This document shows, one piece after another, positions 8,210-16,420 of a DNA stretch of 64,000 nucleotides. Made by a program: the position numbers and the translations under genes. Under the pieces are notes generated by a model that did not search any database, had not been told where the DNA came from, and worked only from the letters and a program-made list of their open reading frames with translations. The stretch is taken from the NCBI GenBank assembly GCA_900549825.1, contig URQB01000002.1, forward strand, positions 62,001-126,000. The letters are read 5' to 3'. Each line of letters begins with the position of its first letter. The first letter of the stretch is position 1. This stretch comes from an uncultured Oscillospiraceae bacterium. GTDB lineage: Bacteria; Bacillota; Clostridia; Oscillospirales; Acutalibacteraceae.

Positions 8210-8869
8210 ATGCTGACTTTTGAAGAAATTAGGAAAAATCCTGAAATCAAAACGTATATCGAGCGCAGCAACGAGGTGCTGGGAGCGGTGGGCTTCACAG
8301 AGCACGGCTTCCCTCATGCGCTGCGCACCTCGGATATCGCCTCACGCATCCTGCGGGAGCTTGGCTATGATGCGCGTACCTGCGAGCTTGCGCAGATCGC
8401 GGGCTATATGCACGATATCGGAAATCTTGTCAACCGCCATTACCACGCGCAGAACGGCGCGTGCCTCGCTTTCAATATTTTGACGCGTTTGGGCTTTTCG
8501 CCGGACGAGACCGCACAGATCGTTTCCGCCATCGGGCATCACGATGAGAAGACGGCGGCGGCGGTCAGTCCGATTGCGGCGGCGCTGATCCTGGCGGACA
8601 AGAGCGACGTGCGCCGTTCGCGCGTGCGCAGCAAGGAGACGGTGAGCTCCGATATCCACGACCGCGTGAATTTCGCCGTGCAGAAAGCGGAGCTGAAGAT
8701 CGACACGGAAGAAAAGACGATCATTCTGAAGATCAAGATCGATACGGAAATCTGCGCGGTGATGGATTATTTTGAAATCTTTCTTGATCGCATGATGCTG
8801 TGCAAGAAGTCAGCGGATTACCTCGGCTTAAAATTCGAGCTGCTGATCAACAATTCCAGGCTTCTTTGA
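8210..8869 (+). CDS. HD-domain phosphohydrolase
   Basis: 219 aa from the ATG at 8210, chosen because GAGAGGA sits seven bases upstream; an ATG at 8195 in the same frame lacks a site. The HD metal-binding signature is complete: H in HGFPHALR, HD in GYMHDIGN, H in AIGHHDE and D in ILADKSDV. Such proteins cleave phosphoester bonds of nucleotides or signalling molecules; the substrate is unknown. The C-terminal ~60 residues are family-specific. It lies 22 bases before rsmA and is likely co-transcribed with it. Confidence 0.85.
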   Translation: MLTFEEIRKNPEIKTYIERSNEVLGAVGFTEHGFPHALRTSDIASRILRELGYDARTCELAQIAGYMHDIGNLVNRHYHAQNGACLAFNILTRLGFSPDETAQIVSAIGHHDEKTAAAVSPIAAALILADKSDVRRSRVRSKETVSSDIHDRVNFAVQKAELKIDTEEKTIILKIKIDTEICAVMDYFEIFLDRMMLCKKSADYLGLKFELLINNSRLL

Positions 8870-8891
8870 TGCGGGCGGGAAGGATGCTTTT

Positions 8892-9743
8892 ATGCAGAAT
8901 TTAACGGATATCAGCGTTGTGCGGGATTTGCTTTCCCGGTACGGCTTTACCTTTTCCAAAGCGCTGGGGCAGAATTTTCTGATCAATCCATCCGTCTGCC
9001 CGCAGATGGCGGCGTGTTGCGGCGCGGATGGGCAGGGCGTGCTGGAGATTGGGCCGGGCGTCGGCGTGCTGACGGCGGAGCTTGCCAAACGGGCGGGCAG
9101 GGTCGTCTCTCTGGAATTGGACAAGCGGCTGCTGCCAGTGCTGGAGGAGACACTTGCGGATTTTGATAATGTAAAAATCGTCAATGATGACGCACTGAAA
9201 GCGGATTTGCGCACGCTTTTGGCGGAGCATTTTGCTGGAATGGAGGTATGCGTTTGTGCAAACCTTCCCTATTATATCACCTCGCCTGTGATCATGCGGC
9301 TGCTGGAAGAGCGCCTTCCCTTCCGCTCCATTACAGTAATGGTGCAGAAAGAAGCGGCCGACCGCCTGTGCGCCCCAGTCGGAAGCCGGGAGGCGGGCGC
9401 GGTGACCGTGGCGGTACAGTATTATGCAGAGGCAGAGAAGCTTTTCTCCGTGTCGCGCGGATCATTCCTGCCGGCGCCGAATGTGGACAGCGCGGTCATC
9501 CGCCTCCAAATCCGGGAGACCCCGGCGGTCGCGGTGGCGGATGAAAAAAAGTTTTTCCGCATGGTAAAAGCAGCCTTTGGGCAGCGGCGCAAAACGGCGC
9601 TCAATGCGATCAGCGCAGGGATGGCGCTGCAGAAGGCCGATGTTGCCGCCGCGCTTGAGCGGGCGGGGCTGGAAGCGAATGTCCGGGCGGAGAAGCTCTC
9701 GATGGAGCAGCTTTCCGCCCTGTGTGAAGCCCTGCCGGATTGA
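8892..9743 (+). CDS. rsmA: 16S rRNA (adenine1518/1519-N6,N6)-dimethyltransferase
   Basis: 283 aa, the KsgA/RsmA family. The N-terminal FSKALGQNFLINPSVC, the SAM motif LEIGPGVGVLTAEL and the catalytic NLPYYITSP are intact. It dimethylates two adjacent adenines in helix 45 of 16S rRNA late in small-subunit assembly; loss gives kasugamycin resistance. It ends the two-gene unit with the HD hydrolase. Confidence 0.95.
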   Translation: MQNLTDISVVRDLLSRYGFTFSKALGQNFLINPSVCPQMAACCGADGQGVLEIGPGVGVLTAELAKRAGRVVSLELDKRLLPVLEETLADFDNVKIVNDDALKADLRTLLAEHFAGMEVCVCANLPYYITSPVIMRLLEERLPFRSITVMVQKEAADRLCAPVGSREAGAVTVAVQYYAEAEKLFSVSRGSFLPAPNVDSAVIRLQIRETPAVAVADEKKFFRMVKAAFGQRRKTALNAISAGMALQKADVAAALERAGLEANVRAEKLSMEQLSALCEALPD

Positions 9744-10198
9744 GAAGGGAACCGAAAAAGCCAGCAGGAAGCAAAAAGAGCACCAAAAACGAGATGCGGT
9801 AAGCGCTCAGGCCGCGCAAGGCAAATGGAAAGCCTCTGATTCGGTTCCTCTGGATACGAAAAGGATGACCCGGGTCGTTTCAGGCTTCAAAAAAATCCGC
9901 TTTGCATGAGCCGTTCAAAGCCTTTGTGCTTGTTGGCGAACGTTGGTTGCTTTTTCGACAGGCTGAGCCGCTCTCCGACTATTCGGAGAACGGCTTTTTT
10001 TGGTAAATTTTTCACAAACTTTTTGATGCGAATTTTAACGTAAACTCTATAAAGTGTCGATTGTTACAGAATATTATCGGATGGATTGTATAGATTGCCC
10101 AATTCAAAGTGAATTGGGAACGGACAAATAGAAGAAATGAAAAAGAAAGGGAAAAAGCTTCGGATAGTCAATATGCACAAATATCGAAATGATAAGTT
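9744..10198. other. Intergenic region with a terminator and an inverted repeat
   Basis: About 450 bases without a convincing gene. The first 200 are GC-rich and probably non-coding; after the terminator at 9966-10001 the sequence becomes AT-rich. It contains a perfect 8-bp dyad CCCAATTC-N5-GAATTGGG (10098-10118), possibly an operator upstream of the small gene at 10271. Confidence 0.5.
9966..10001 (+). terminator. Rho-independent terminator
   Basis: GCCGCTCTCCGA / TCGGAGAACGGC stem, four-base loop, then a run of seven T. It likely ends the rsmA transcript although it lies 220 bases beyond the stop. Confidence 0.8.
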
Positions 10199-10210
10199 GT
10201 GCAACATTTC

Positions 10211-10239
10211 TTGACAAGGCGGATATACTGTGGTAGACT
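10211..10239 (+). promoter_or_regulatory. Sigma-A promoter of the 51-aa gene
   Basis: TTGACA (10211-10216), 17-bp spacer, TAGACT (10234-10239). Confidence 0.75.
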
Positions 10240-10270
10240 AAAGCCAGATCAGAGGAAAGGAGGGATTGAC

Positions 10271-10426
10271 ATGATGGAAAGAGCTTCTGATCTGCACATG
10301 AGTGAGCAGAGGACGCTCAACGAGCTGATCAACAGCAAGCACATGGGCGGCTGGAAGAGGCTGCGCAAAACGCTGGAGCTGGCTGCACTGGTGCGGGCGG
10401 AGAGCGGCAAGGGTTTCATCGGTTGA
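10271..10426 (+). CDS. Orphan 51-aa small protein with its own promoter and terminator
   Basis: The ATG follows AAAGGAGGG by about seven bases. The product is a charged, probably helical 51-aa peptide (MMERASDLHMSEQRT...), with no signal peptide, membrane segment or recognised domain; the middle RLRKTLELAALVRAE could form an amphipathic helix. A consensus promoter lies 32 bases upstream and a perfect terminator at 10561-10597, so this is a self-contained unit. It may be a small regulatory protein, a remnant, or the transcript itself may be the functional product (135 untranslated bases lie between stop and terminator). Confidence 0.55.
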   Translation: MMERASDLHMSEQRTLNELINSKHMGGWKRLRKTLELAALVRAESGKGFIG

Positions 10427-10560
10427 ATCCTGGATTTGCGATAACATCCTGACATGACAGTATGTCGAACGGATGGAGGAGGCGAAAGCGTCTCCCATCC
10501 AGGATCGGCCGGGTGAGTGCATTACGCGCGCACAGCGCGATCATATAGAATACAGGAATT

Positions 10561-10597
10561 GGCCGCTGCGATCGATTCGCGGCGGCCCTGTTTTTTA
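10561..10597 (+). terminator. Rho-independent terminator
   Basis: Perfect 11-bp stem GGCCGCTGCGA / TCGCGGCGGCC followed by CTGTTTTTTA. Confidence 0.88.
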
Positions 10598-10909
10598 TAA
10601 CAGGTTAGATCGTCGTAACCGCCCCATGTAGGAATACTCCCTGCCCAGCCGGGACAGGTCTTTGACGATCACGGCGGATACGCTGTAATCCTCCACATAT
10701 TTCATCATCTCCTGGAATCCCGGCCTTTGAAAGCTGGTCCCTGAGAATCCGTCGTCCACAAAGAACCGGGTGTTCCGGAATCCATGGTCGGCGGCGTATT
10801 TGCTCAATAGGGTCTTCTGGTTGGTAATGGAATTGCTTTCCCCGTCCAGGGCATCGTCCTGGCTCAAACGGCAGTATAAAGCGGTGATCTTGTCTGGCTG
10901 CTGGTTCAT
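10595..10909 (-). pseudogene. Truncated serine recombinase (N-terminal catalytic part only)
   Basis: 104 aa matching the start of large serine recombinases of clostridial mobile elements: catalytic Ser16 in ALYCRLSQDD, DDGFSGTSFQRPGF and VKDLSRLGREY. Homology stops right after GREY at about residue 96; the last residues (RLRRSNLL) are read into chromosomal sequence and the large DNA-binding part (~400 aa) is missing. AAAGGAG precedes the ATG. The break next to the terminator at 10561-10597 marks one edge of the inserted region that carries the magnesium genes. Confidence 0.85.
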
Positions 10910-10983
10910 TTGCTTCTCCTTTCTGTTCAGGCAGCCAAGTAAACGGTTGCCCTTATTATAGCGCTCCGGCTTAGTTTTTGCAG

Positions 10984-11377
10984 CTATGTTTCCGATTCTT
11001 TTTCTTTCAAATCCTTTTCCATCAGCCGTTTCCGTTTCTTCACGATCCCTTCCGAACCTTGTTCCGCAAAGTGGGGAACTACCGTGTAGACGGTATTCCC
11101 CTCAAAGAAAGGATAGCTGTTCCCGCCGAGATCAAAGTAAAACGCTCCGTCCTTGAAATGCCGCTCCATCCGTTCCCCCACAGCGGGGTCCAGTTGCACA
11201 GCAGAGGTAGGAAATGCTTTGCACACAGATACATTCTTCTCCATCATCGAGAGCGAGGCAGTTACCGCTGTCATAGTTGCAGCACTGATGTACCAGCTTT
11301 CTTGCCCGGCGATACTGGGAATAGGTCATTACAGGGATTTTTTCTTTAATTTTCGTCACCTCCTTTCGGGCTGTCAA
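10984..11377 (-). pseudogene. Broken Cys-rich VLP protein gene from a mobile element
   Basis: The frame from 11377 encodes MTYSQYRRARKLVHQCCNYD followed by a Cys-rich stretch and VQSISY, the start of the Cys-rich VLP family found beside serine recombinases and conjugation genes in Clostridia. After SISY the frame is lost. A second open frame (10984-11274) continues with plausible coding sequence (YFDLGGNSYPFFEGNTVY) that I do not recognise. This looks like a deletion or frameshift join of two element genes. The apparent start TTG overlaps the ribosome site AAAGGAGGTG. Confidence 0.65.
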
Positions 11378-11446
11378 AAATTACCCCTCTAATAGTAGTG
11401 ACATTTTCGGGGGTGTTTTTAAGGGGCTTTTGCGAAAAAAATAAAA

Positions 11447-11485
11447 AAATACCATCATGGTCACTTCAAAGCCATGATGGTATTT
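11447..11485 (-). terminator. Terminator of the magnesium island operon
   Basis: Perfect 14-bp stem AAATACCATCATGG / CCATGATGGTATTT directly after the last codon of the decayed regulator; the minus strand then runs into a T-rich tract (TTTTTTTATTTTTT). Confidence 0.85.
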
Positions 11486-11486
11486 C

Positions 11487-11910
11487 TCAAGTTTCAAATT
11501 GATAGCCGATGCCGTAGACGCTTTTCACATAGTCCGGCACATCCGGCGCTACCTTCATTTTCCGCCGCAGGTTTTCATAGGAGTACACACGCCTGGGGTG
11601 CTGGATGAGCAAAGAGAAGATGTCAAATTTTTTGACTGTCAGTGGGATTATCTGGCCTCGCACTGTCACTAAGCGCCACTCCAGACAAAATACAAATCCC
11701 CTTCCCGGATTTCTGTTAGGGGCTGGTCCAGCAAGGAATACTGTCTTTGGAAAACGGTGGCGAATGGGACATCCGCCGGAATATCGCCAGCCTCATAATC
11801 ACGGACAAATTGAGCCAGCTCCTTCTTTTGATTGGGGGAAAGAAGGGCAAACAGCTTTTCACCAATCTGCCTGCCGGATTCCCCCAAGTCCAGTACGGCT
11901 AATTTCCCAT
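11487..11910 (-). pseudogene. Decayed winged-helix response-regulator-like gene
   Basis: Starting from the ATG at 11910 (GAGGTGG upstream) the protein begins M-G-K/N and is thrown out of frame by one base within the first three codons. From 11887 a 72-codon frame runs to a TAG that overlaps a GTG restarting a winged-helix domain (QIIPLTVKKFDIFSLLIQHP). In that domain VYSYEN joins directly to LRRKMKVAPDVPDYVKSVYG, so the ~25 residues with the recognition helix are missing. Two frame breaks plus this deletion make a functional regulator unlikely. It is the last gene of the mgtA operon. Confidence 0.75.
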
Positions 11911-11925
11911 ATTGTCACCACCTCT

Positions 11926-12126
11926 TCAATAACCGTTTTTCTCTTTGAACAAGTTCTTATTTTTATCAGCATTTGGATTTTGTTTCTTCGGTTTTAAGCA
12001 CCAGAATATCACATTCATCAAGATGACAATCAGAGCAACAACACCCATCGATACCCAAAACCCCATATCAAGCCCCCACAGGGTTGTTGTTCCGAATAAG
12101 TCCATCCAAATTTTTGCCCAATTCAT
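11926..12126 (-). CDS. Small single-span membrane protein downstream of mgtA
   Basis: 66 aa with one strong membrane segment (about residues 22-44, GFWVSMGVVALIVILMNVIF) and a basic, polar tail (KPKKQNPNADKNK), which predicts N-out/C-in topology. GGAAAGGAG lies upstream and the start is only 18 bases after the mgtA stop, so it is co-translated with the pump. In enterobacteria tiny membrane proteins (MgtS, MgtR) bind and stabilise or degrade MgtA/MgtC; this one is unrelated in sequence as far as I can see but sits in the matching position. Confidence 0.75.
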   Translation of the reverse strand: MNWAKIWMDLFGTTTLWGLDMGFWVSMGVVALIVILMNVIFWCLKPKKQNPNADKNKNLFKEKNGY

Positions 12127-12144
12127 CTTTAAATTCTCCTTTCC

Positions 12145-14916
12145 TTACAACAGCTCGCCATAATGCCGCACATACGCTTTTTTCAAGCTGGTTGCCAGCA
12201 CCATATAAAGCAGGATGCACGGAATCAGGTAAGCAAAATAGCTCAGCGGAAGGGCAACAAATCCCAGCATTGTACCAAAAGCCGTAAATGGAATAATTGT
12301 AAGCACTGCAATTCCCGTACAGGTCAGCAACGTCAAAGGAGCGGACGCGCGGCTCTGGATAAACGGAATCTTCGGTGTGCGGATCATGTGAATAACAAGA
12401 GTCTGACTCCACATGGATTCTACAAACCAGCCAGCTTGGAACATGGCCATATAGGTAAACTGCATCTGTTCCAATTCCGCGCCGCTGAAATGGTTTGCCA
12501 AGTCGTTATACAGTACCCCACCGGACACAAACAGTGGGCAGAAAACAAAATACATGAAAATGTAAGTGGTAAAGTCGAAAATGGAGCTGGTGGGACCAAT
12601 CCAGATCATAAAACTTCCCACAGAGGAGGCATCCCACCTGCGAGGTATGCGAAGGAATTCCTCATCTACATTATCCCACGGGATAGCAGTACAGGACAGA
12701 TCGTAGATCAGATTGAGGAAAATCAGATGTACACTCATCATCGGCAGGAAGGGCAGTAGGGCCGACGCGGCAAGCACCGAGAACATGTTGCCAAAATTAG
12801 ATGATGCTGTCATCTTGATATATTTGATCATGTTGGCGTAGGTCTTGCGCCCTTCAATGATCCCTTGCTCCAAAACCATCAAATCTTTTTCCAACAGAAT
12901 AATATCGGCAGACTCTTTTGCCACATCTACGGCGGTGTCAACCGAAATACCGATGTCGGCGGACTTCATGGCAGCAGCATCGTTCACGCCATCCCCCATA
13001 AAGCCGACAGTATGACCGTTATCCCGGAGAACCGTAACGACACGGGCTTTCTGGTCAGGGGTGAGTTTTGCAAATACATCGGTAGACTCCGCTGCCTTTG
13101 CAAGTTCGGCATCGGTCATGTTGTCTAAATCCGTTCCGAGAAGCATATTACGGACTTTCAAGCCAACCGACTTGCAGATGGTGCGGGTTACTTTGTCGTT
13201 GTCGCCCGTCAGGATTTTAGTCGTGACGCCATGCTCTTTCAGAGCCTTAATCGCATCCGCAGCGGATTCTTTCGGCGGGTCCAGGAAGGCCAGATACCCC
13301 AACAACACCATATCGCACTCATCCTTGACGCCGAAAATACCAACCGGGGAGGGATTGCTTTTCTGTGCAATCGCCAAAACGCGGAACCCCTTGTCATTTA
13401 GTTCATCTACCGTCTCCAGAATCCGTTTGCGAATCTCTTCGGTCAAGGGCTGCACTTTTCCGTCACATTCTGCGAATGTGCAGATGGAGAGCATTTCTTC
13501 CACTGCTCCCTTTGTAACCATTTGTGTTTTTCCGCTTTTATCCTGTACCACGGTAGTCAGGCGGCGGCGGTTGAAATCAAAGGGAATTTCGTCCACCTTC
13601 ACATAGTTTTCGGACAGATCGGTCAACTGTGGATTTTCTGCTTCTTCTTCCTCGGTCTTATGAATGATGGCCAGATCCATTAGGTTTTTGTACCCCGTCT
13701 GGAAATAGCTGTTCAAATAGGCATGGCGCAATACTCTGAGGTCATCCTCGCCGTTTACATTCCAATGATATTCCAGCACGACCTTATCCTGAGTCAACGT
13801 TCCCGTCTTATCCGTACAAAGAATATCGATTGCGCCGAAGTTCTGTATGGAATTGAGATTTTTCACGATGGTCTGCTTCTTGCTCATGGAAACAGCGCCT
13901 TTGGCCAAACAGGTCGTCACGATCATGGGGAGCATTTCCGGTGTCAAGCCGACGGCAATGGAAATGCCGAACAAAAATGCTTCCAGCCAGTCGCCTTTTG
14001 TGATTCCATTGATAAAGAATACCAACGGCACCATCACAAGCATAAAGCGAATTAGTACCCAGGAAACAGCATTGACCCCTTTGGTAAAGCTGGTTTCAAT
14101 CGCTTCTCCGGCCACAGCAGACGCCATCGAGCCAAATACGGTGTGATCACCCACGCGGACGACAACCGCCGTTGCGCTTCCGGAAATGACATTGCTTCCC
14201 ATAAAGGCAATATTGCTGTAATCGGTAATAGTGAACGGCTCTTCTTTCACCATGTTGGGTGTTTTCTCCACCGGCTCGCTTTCACCAGTCAGGCTCGCCT
14301 GGCTGACAAATAAATCCTTTGCGTCCAGAATCCGCACATCCGCCGGGATCATATCACCCACAGACAAATGCACGATATCACCAACAACTAAATCATCCAT
14401 TGGGATTTCTGCTTTTTCCTGTTCTTTACGCGTAACCGTACAGGTGGTGGTAATCATAGCCAGCAGTTTTTCCGTGGCATTACCGCTGCGGGATTCCTGC
14501 ACGAATCGAAGCGTACCAGAGATAAAGACCATTGTCAGAATAATAACAACGGTCAGACAGTCGAAATCCTCCGGGGTGTTGCCAAACAGGGAAAAATAGG
14601 GCAGCATCATATCCGTAATGGTGGATACCACCGCCAAGCAAAATAGGATAGCAGTAAATGGATTGACAAACGCGCTCGCCAAACGCTTGGGCAGCGACTT
14701 TTTCTTTTCGTGGGTTACCTTATTTGTCCCATATTTGCTACGGCTGGAAGAGACCGCTTCCTCGTCCAGCCCACGCAATGTGGTGTGTAGATTTTTCAGA
14801 ACCTCTTTGATGGGGTTCATCGCCGACAATTGAATACGGCGGTTTTCCTCATCTCGAATGACTGCTTTTTCCGCAGTCTTTTGGATGACCAGACGATTTT
14901 TTGCTTTCTTGTTCAT
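12145..14916 (-). CDS. mgtA: Magnesium-translocating P-type ATPase (copy 1)
   Basis: 923 aa, P3B-type ATPase that imports Mg2+. It has the TGES actuator loop (SLTGESEPVEK), the phosphorylated Asp in DILCTDKTGTLTQDKV, the nucleotide-binding KGA motif (TKGAVEEML) and hinge GDGVNDAAAMK, with about ten membrane segments. The N-terminal ~50 residues are basic. AAGGAGGT is eight bases before the ATG. A 23-codon leader ORF ends 39 bases upstream (14956-15027) and a small membrane protein follows. Fewer GC-rich codons than in the chromosomal genes support horizontal acquisition. Confidence 0.95.
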   Translation of the reverse strand: MNKKAKNRLVIQKTAEKAVIRDEENRRIQLSAMNPIKEVLKNLHTTLRGLDEEAVSSSRSKYGTNKVTHEKKKSLPKRLASAFVNPFTAILFCLAVVSTITDMMLPYFSLFGNTPEDFDCLTVVIILTMVFISGTLRFVQESRSGNATEKLLAMITTTCTVTRKEQEKAEIPMDDLVVGDIVHLSVGDMIPADVRILDAKDLFVSQASLTGESEPVEKTPNMVKEEPFTITDYSNIAFMGSNVISGSATAVVVRVGDHTVFGSMASAVAGEAIETSFTKGVNAVSWVLIRFMLVMVPLVFFINGITKGDWLEAFLFGISIAVGLTPEMLPMIVTTCLAKGAVSMSKKQTIVKNLNSIQNFGAIDILCTDKTGTLTQDKVVLEYHWNVNGEDDLRVLRHAYLNSYFQTGYKNLMDLAIIHKTEEEEAENPQLTDLSENYVKVDEIPFDFNRRRLTTVVQDKSGKTQMVTKGAVEEMLSICTFAECDGKVQPLTEEIRKRILETVDELNDKGFRVLAIAQKSNPSPVGIFGVKDECDMVLLGYLAFLDPPKESAADAIKALKEHGVTTKILTGDNDKVTRTICKSVGLKVRNMLLGTDLDNMTDAELAKAAESTDVFAKLTPDQKARVVTVLRDNGHTVGFMGDGVNDAAAMKSADIGISVDTAVDVAKESADIILLEKDLMVLEQGIIEGRKTYANMIKYIKMTASSNFGNMFSVLAASALLPFLPMMSVHLIFLNLIYDLSCTAIPWDNVDEEFLRIPRRWDASSVGSFMIWIGPTSSIFDFTTYIFMYFVFCPLFVSGGVLYNDLANHFSGAELEQMQFTYMAMFQAGWFVESMWSQTLVIHMIRTPKIPFIQSRASAPLTLLTCTGIAVLTIIPFTAFGTMLGFVALPLSYFAYLIPCILLYMVLATSLKKAYVRHYGELL

Positions 14917-14955
14917 CGGTTCTTACCTCCTTAATTTTAGTAGAGGCAAGCGCAA

Positions 14956-15027
14956 TCAAATGAGAGACATGGAACTCCTTCCCTCATGAATTGCTCTATA
15001 CCTTCGCGGACTACTATCAGAGTCCAT
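14956..15027 (-). CDS. 23-codon leader ORF upstream of mgtA (mgtL-like design)
   Basis: ATG at 15027 with GAGGTGA seven bases upstream; stop TGA at 14956-14958. The peptide begins MDSDSSPRRYR: acidic residues and a proline followed at once by arginines. Salmonella MgtL (MEPDPTPLPRRR...) has this same order and works by ribosome destabilisation at acidic/Pro codons when Mg2+ is low. The leader mRNA can form alternative pairings: CATGGACTC at the leader start with GAGTTCCATG near its end, or ATGAGGGA with TCTCTCAT. Function as a Mg2+ sensor is inference. Confidence 0.55.
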   Translation of the reverse strand: MDSDSSPRRYRAIHEGRSSMSLI

Positions 15028-15078
15028 GTCATTCACCTCACTTCTTGATGAACTATCTATGTAAAACCGCAATGCGGA

Positions 15079-15393
15079 TTATTTATTATGGTAACGGTTG
15101 CTTTTTGTAATGTACCAGACATCAAAGCCCGCAACAATCAGCCATGCAATCATGGCAATAACAAACCAGTGGTTTGCAAACCCTGACCACAATCCCTTTG
15201 CCAGAAAAATAATGCCATTGAGAGCAATTACCTCTCCGATATTTCGGCAAAGGGGCTTGATTTTAATTTTCTCCTTTTCTTCCTGCGGCATATTTTTCCA
15301 TGCAGATAAATGGATATGACCTTTCCCACAGGCAAACCAAAAACCGGCGATTGTAAAAAGGGCTCCAAAGAAAATGCAAGTAAAATCCATCAT
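15079..15393 (-). CDS. DUF3784-like membrane protein
   Basis: About 104 aa from the ATG at 15393 (GGAGGGATTGAGA before it). Three hydrophobic segments: DFTCIFFGALFTIAGFWFAC, a central VIALNGIIFLAKGLW and FVIAMIAWLIVAGFDVWYI. The length and layout resemble DUF3784 proteins. Its start lies two bases after the stop of the preceding membrane gene, so they are one unit. A role in Mg2+ uptake is suggested only by the position between mgtC and mgtA. Confidence 0.7.
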   Translation of the reverse strand: MMDFTCIFFGALFTIAGFWFACGKGHIHLSAWKNMPQEEKEKIKIKPLCRNIGEVIALNGIIFLAKGLWSGFANHWFVIAMIAWLIVAGFDVWYITKSNRYHNK

Positions 15394-15395
15394 TC

Positions 15396-15641
15396 TCAAT
15401 CCCTCCAATGATTGAGTTTATTCCTTAATTTGTTTAGTTTCAGAAGCTTGATCGTCAGAATAACCGCTATAACAACAAGGATCAGCCAGATTATCGTGGT
15501 CACCATATACCAAAGCTGAAACAATGTGATCCGCTGTTCTGGAAGCACCCAACTTAAACTGCCGCACACCATTGTAAACAGGCAATAAAGTATGAGGAAA
15601 ACGCCAGTCCTGATCCTGTTATTTTCTTTTTTCGCTTTCAT
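15396..15641 (-). CDS. Small two-span membrane protein
   Basis: 81 aa from the ATG at 15641, which overlaps the mgtC stop as TAATG and has GGGAGG upstream. Two membrane spans (RTGVFLILYCLFTMVCGSLS and a longer WYMVTTIIWLILVVIAVILT) are flanked by basic ends. I do not recognise the family. The stop-start overlap with mgtC indicates translational coupling. Confidence 0.7.
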   Translation of the reverse strand: MKAKKENNRIRTGVFLILYCLFTMVCGSLSWVLPEQRITLFQLWYMVTTIIWLILVVIAVILTIKLLKLNKLRNKLNHWRD

Positions 15642-16324
15642 TACAGCACCTCCCAACCAGCACTTATAACTTCTGCAATCGTCAATATCTGGCTCACGAT
15701 TCCCTCTAAAACATGATTTTTAGGTTTTCCCACGGAACAGTATTCTGCAATAATTTCAACCTTGTCGCCGACAACATCACCGCTATCCAAATGATTCAAA
15801 TACAGCGTTTTGCTGGGGTTGCTGTTAATCAGCAGCAATCGGATTTCCTGTTCCGCATCCTCCTGGCAGGTAACGGAAATACGATATCGTTCTTCCGTTT
15901 CATCCCCAGTTGTAATTGGATTGATTTTTCGCACAAGCGGCCGCAGAATCAGATTGGAACAGATCAAAACACCTGCCGCAGTGATGGCAAGTACATACAT
16001 TCCCGTACTTGCTAGGATGCCCACAGCAGCCGTACACCAGAGCGTAGCTGCTGTATTGATTCCACGGACAGAGCCGCTGTCTTTGAAGATTACACCGCTG
16101 CATAGAAAACCGATGCCTGAAATGATACTGCTTCCAACACGGAACATCTGGTCGGAACCATAAAGCATCGGAAACAGTGTAAAAAAGCTGGTTCCCATGC
16201 AAATCAGCACATTGATCCGGATTCCTGCGGAATGGCCGGTTAACTGCCGCTCTAATCCAATCAGGAAACCAAGTACCTGTGAGAGGGCGATTCGTAAGAA
16301 AAAATTGGTATAATTCACAGGCAT
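15641..16324 (-). CDS. mgtC: MgtC/SapB family protein
   Basis: 227 aa (225 if the better-spaced GTG at 16318 is used; GGGAGG is only two bases before the ATG). The N-terminal hydrophobic half carries FLIGLERQLTGHSAGIRINV and GIGFLCSGVIFKDSGSVRGI, the MgtC signature; the C-terminal ~75 residues are an ACT-like soluble domain. MgtC proteins support growth in low Mg2+ and modulate ATP synthase or phosphate uptake in pathogens. It is the first gene after a terminator; TATACT at 16346-16351 (minus) could be its own -10 or the terminator may be partly read through. Confidence 0.92.
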   Translation of the reverse strand: MPVNYTNFFLRIALSQVLGFLIGLERQLTGHSAGIRINVLICMGTSFFTLFPMLYGSDQMFRVGSSIISGIGFLCSGVIFKDSGSVRGINTAATLWCTAAVGILASTGMYVLAITAAGVLICSNLILRPLVRKINPITTGDETEERYRISVTCQEDAEQEIRLLLINSNPSKTLYLNHLDSGDVVGDKVEIIAEYCSVGKPKNHVLEGIVSQILTIAEVISAGWEVL

Positions 16325-16350
16325 CGCCTCCCTTCATCCCAAATAAGTAT

Positions 16351-16394
16351 AAAAAAATCGCAAGGAAGATCACATGGTTAAAACCTTGCGATTT
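16351..16394 (-). terminator. Terminator/attenuator between the regulator and mgtC
   Basis: AAATCGCAAGG / CCTTGCGATTT hairpin with seven T on the minus strand. It separates mgtA2-regulator from mgtC and could set read-through into the mgtC operon. Confidence 0.78.
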
Positions 16395-16420
16395 CCTTGC
16401 GACTTGGCAAGAATGAAGTC

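Noticed and set aside
14917..15078. M-box (ykoK) magnesium riboswitch upstream of mgtA
   Set aside because: None of the conserved M-box segments was found on the minus strand here, above mgtC or above mgtA2; only the short leader ORF and small hairpins are present.
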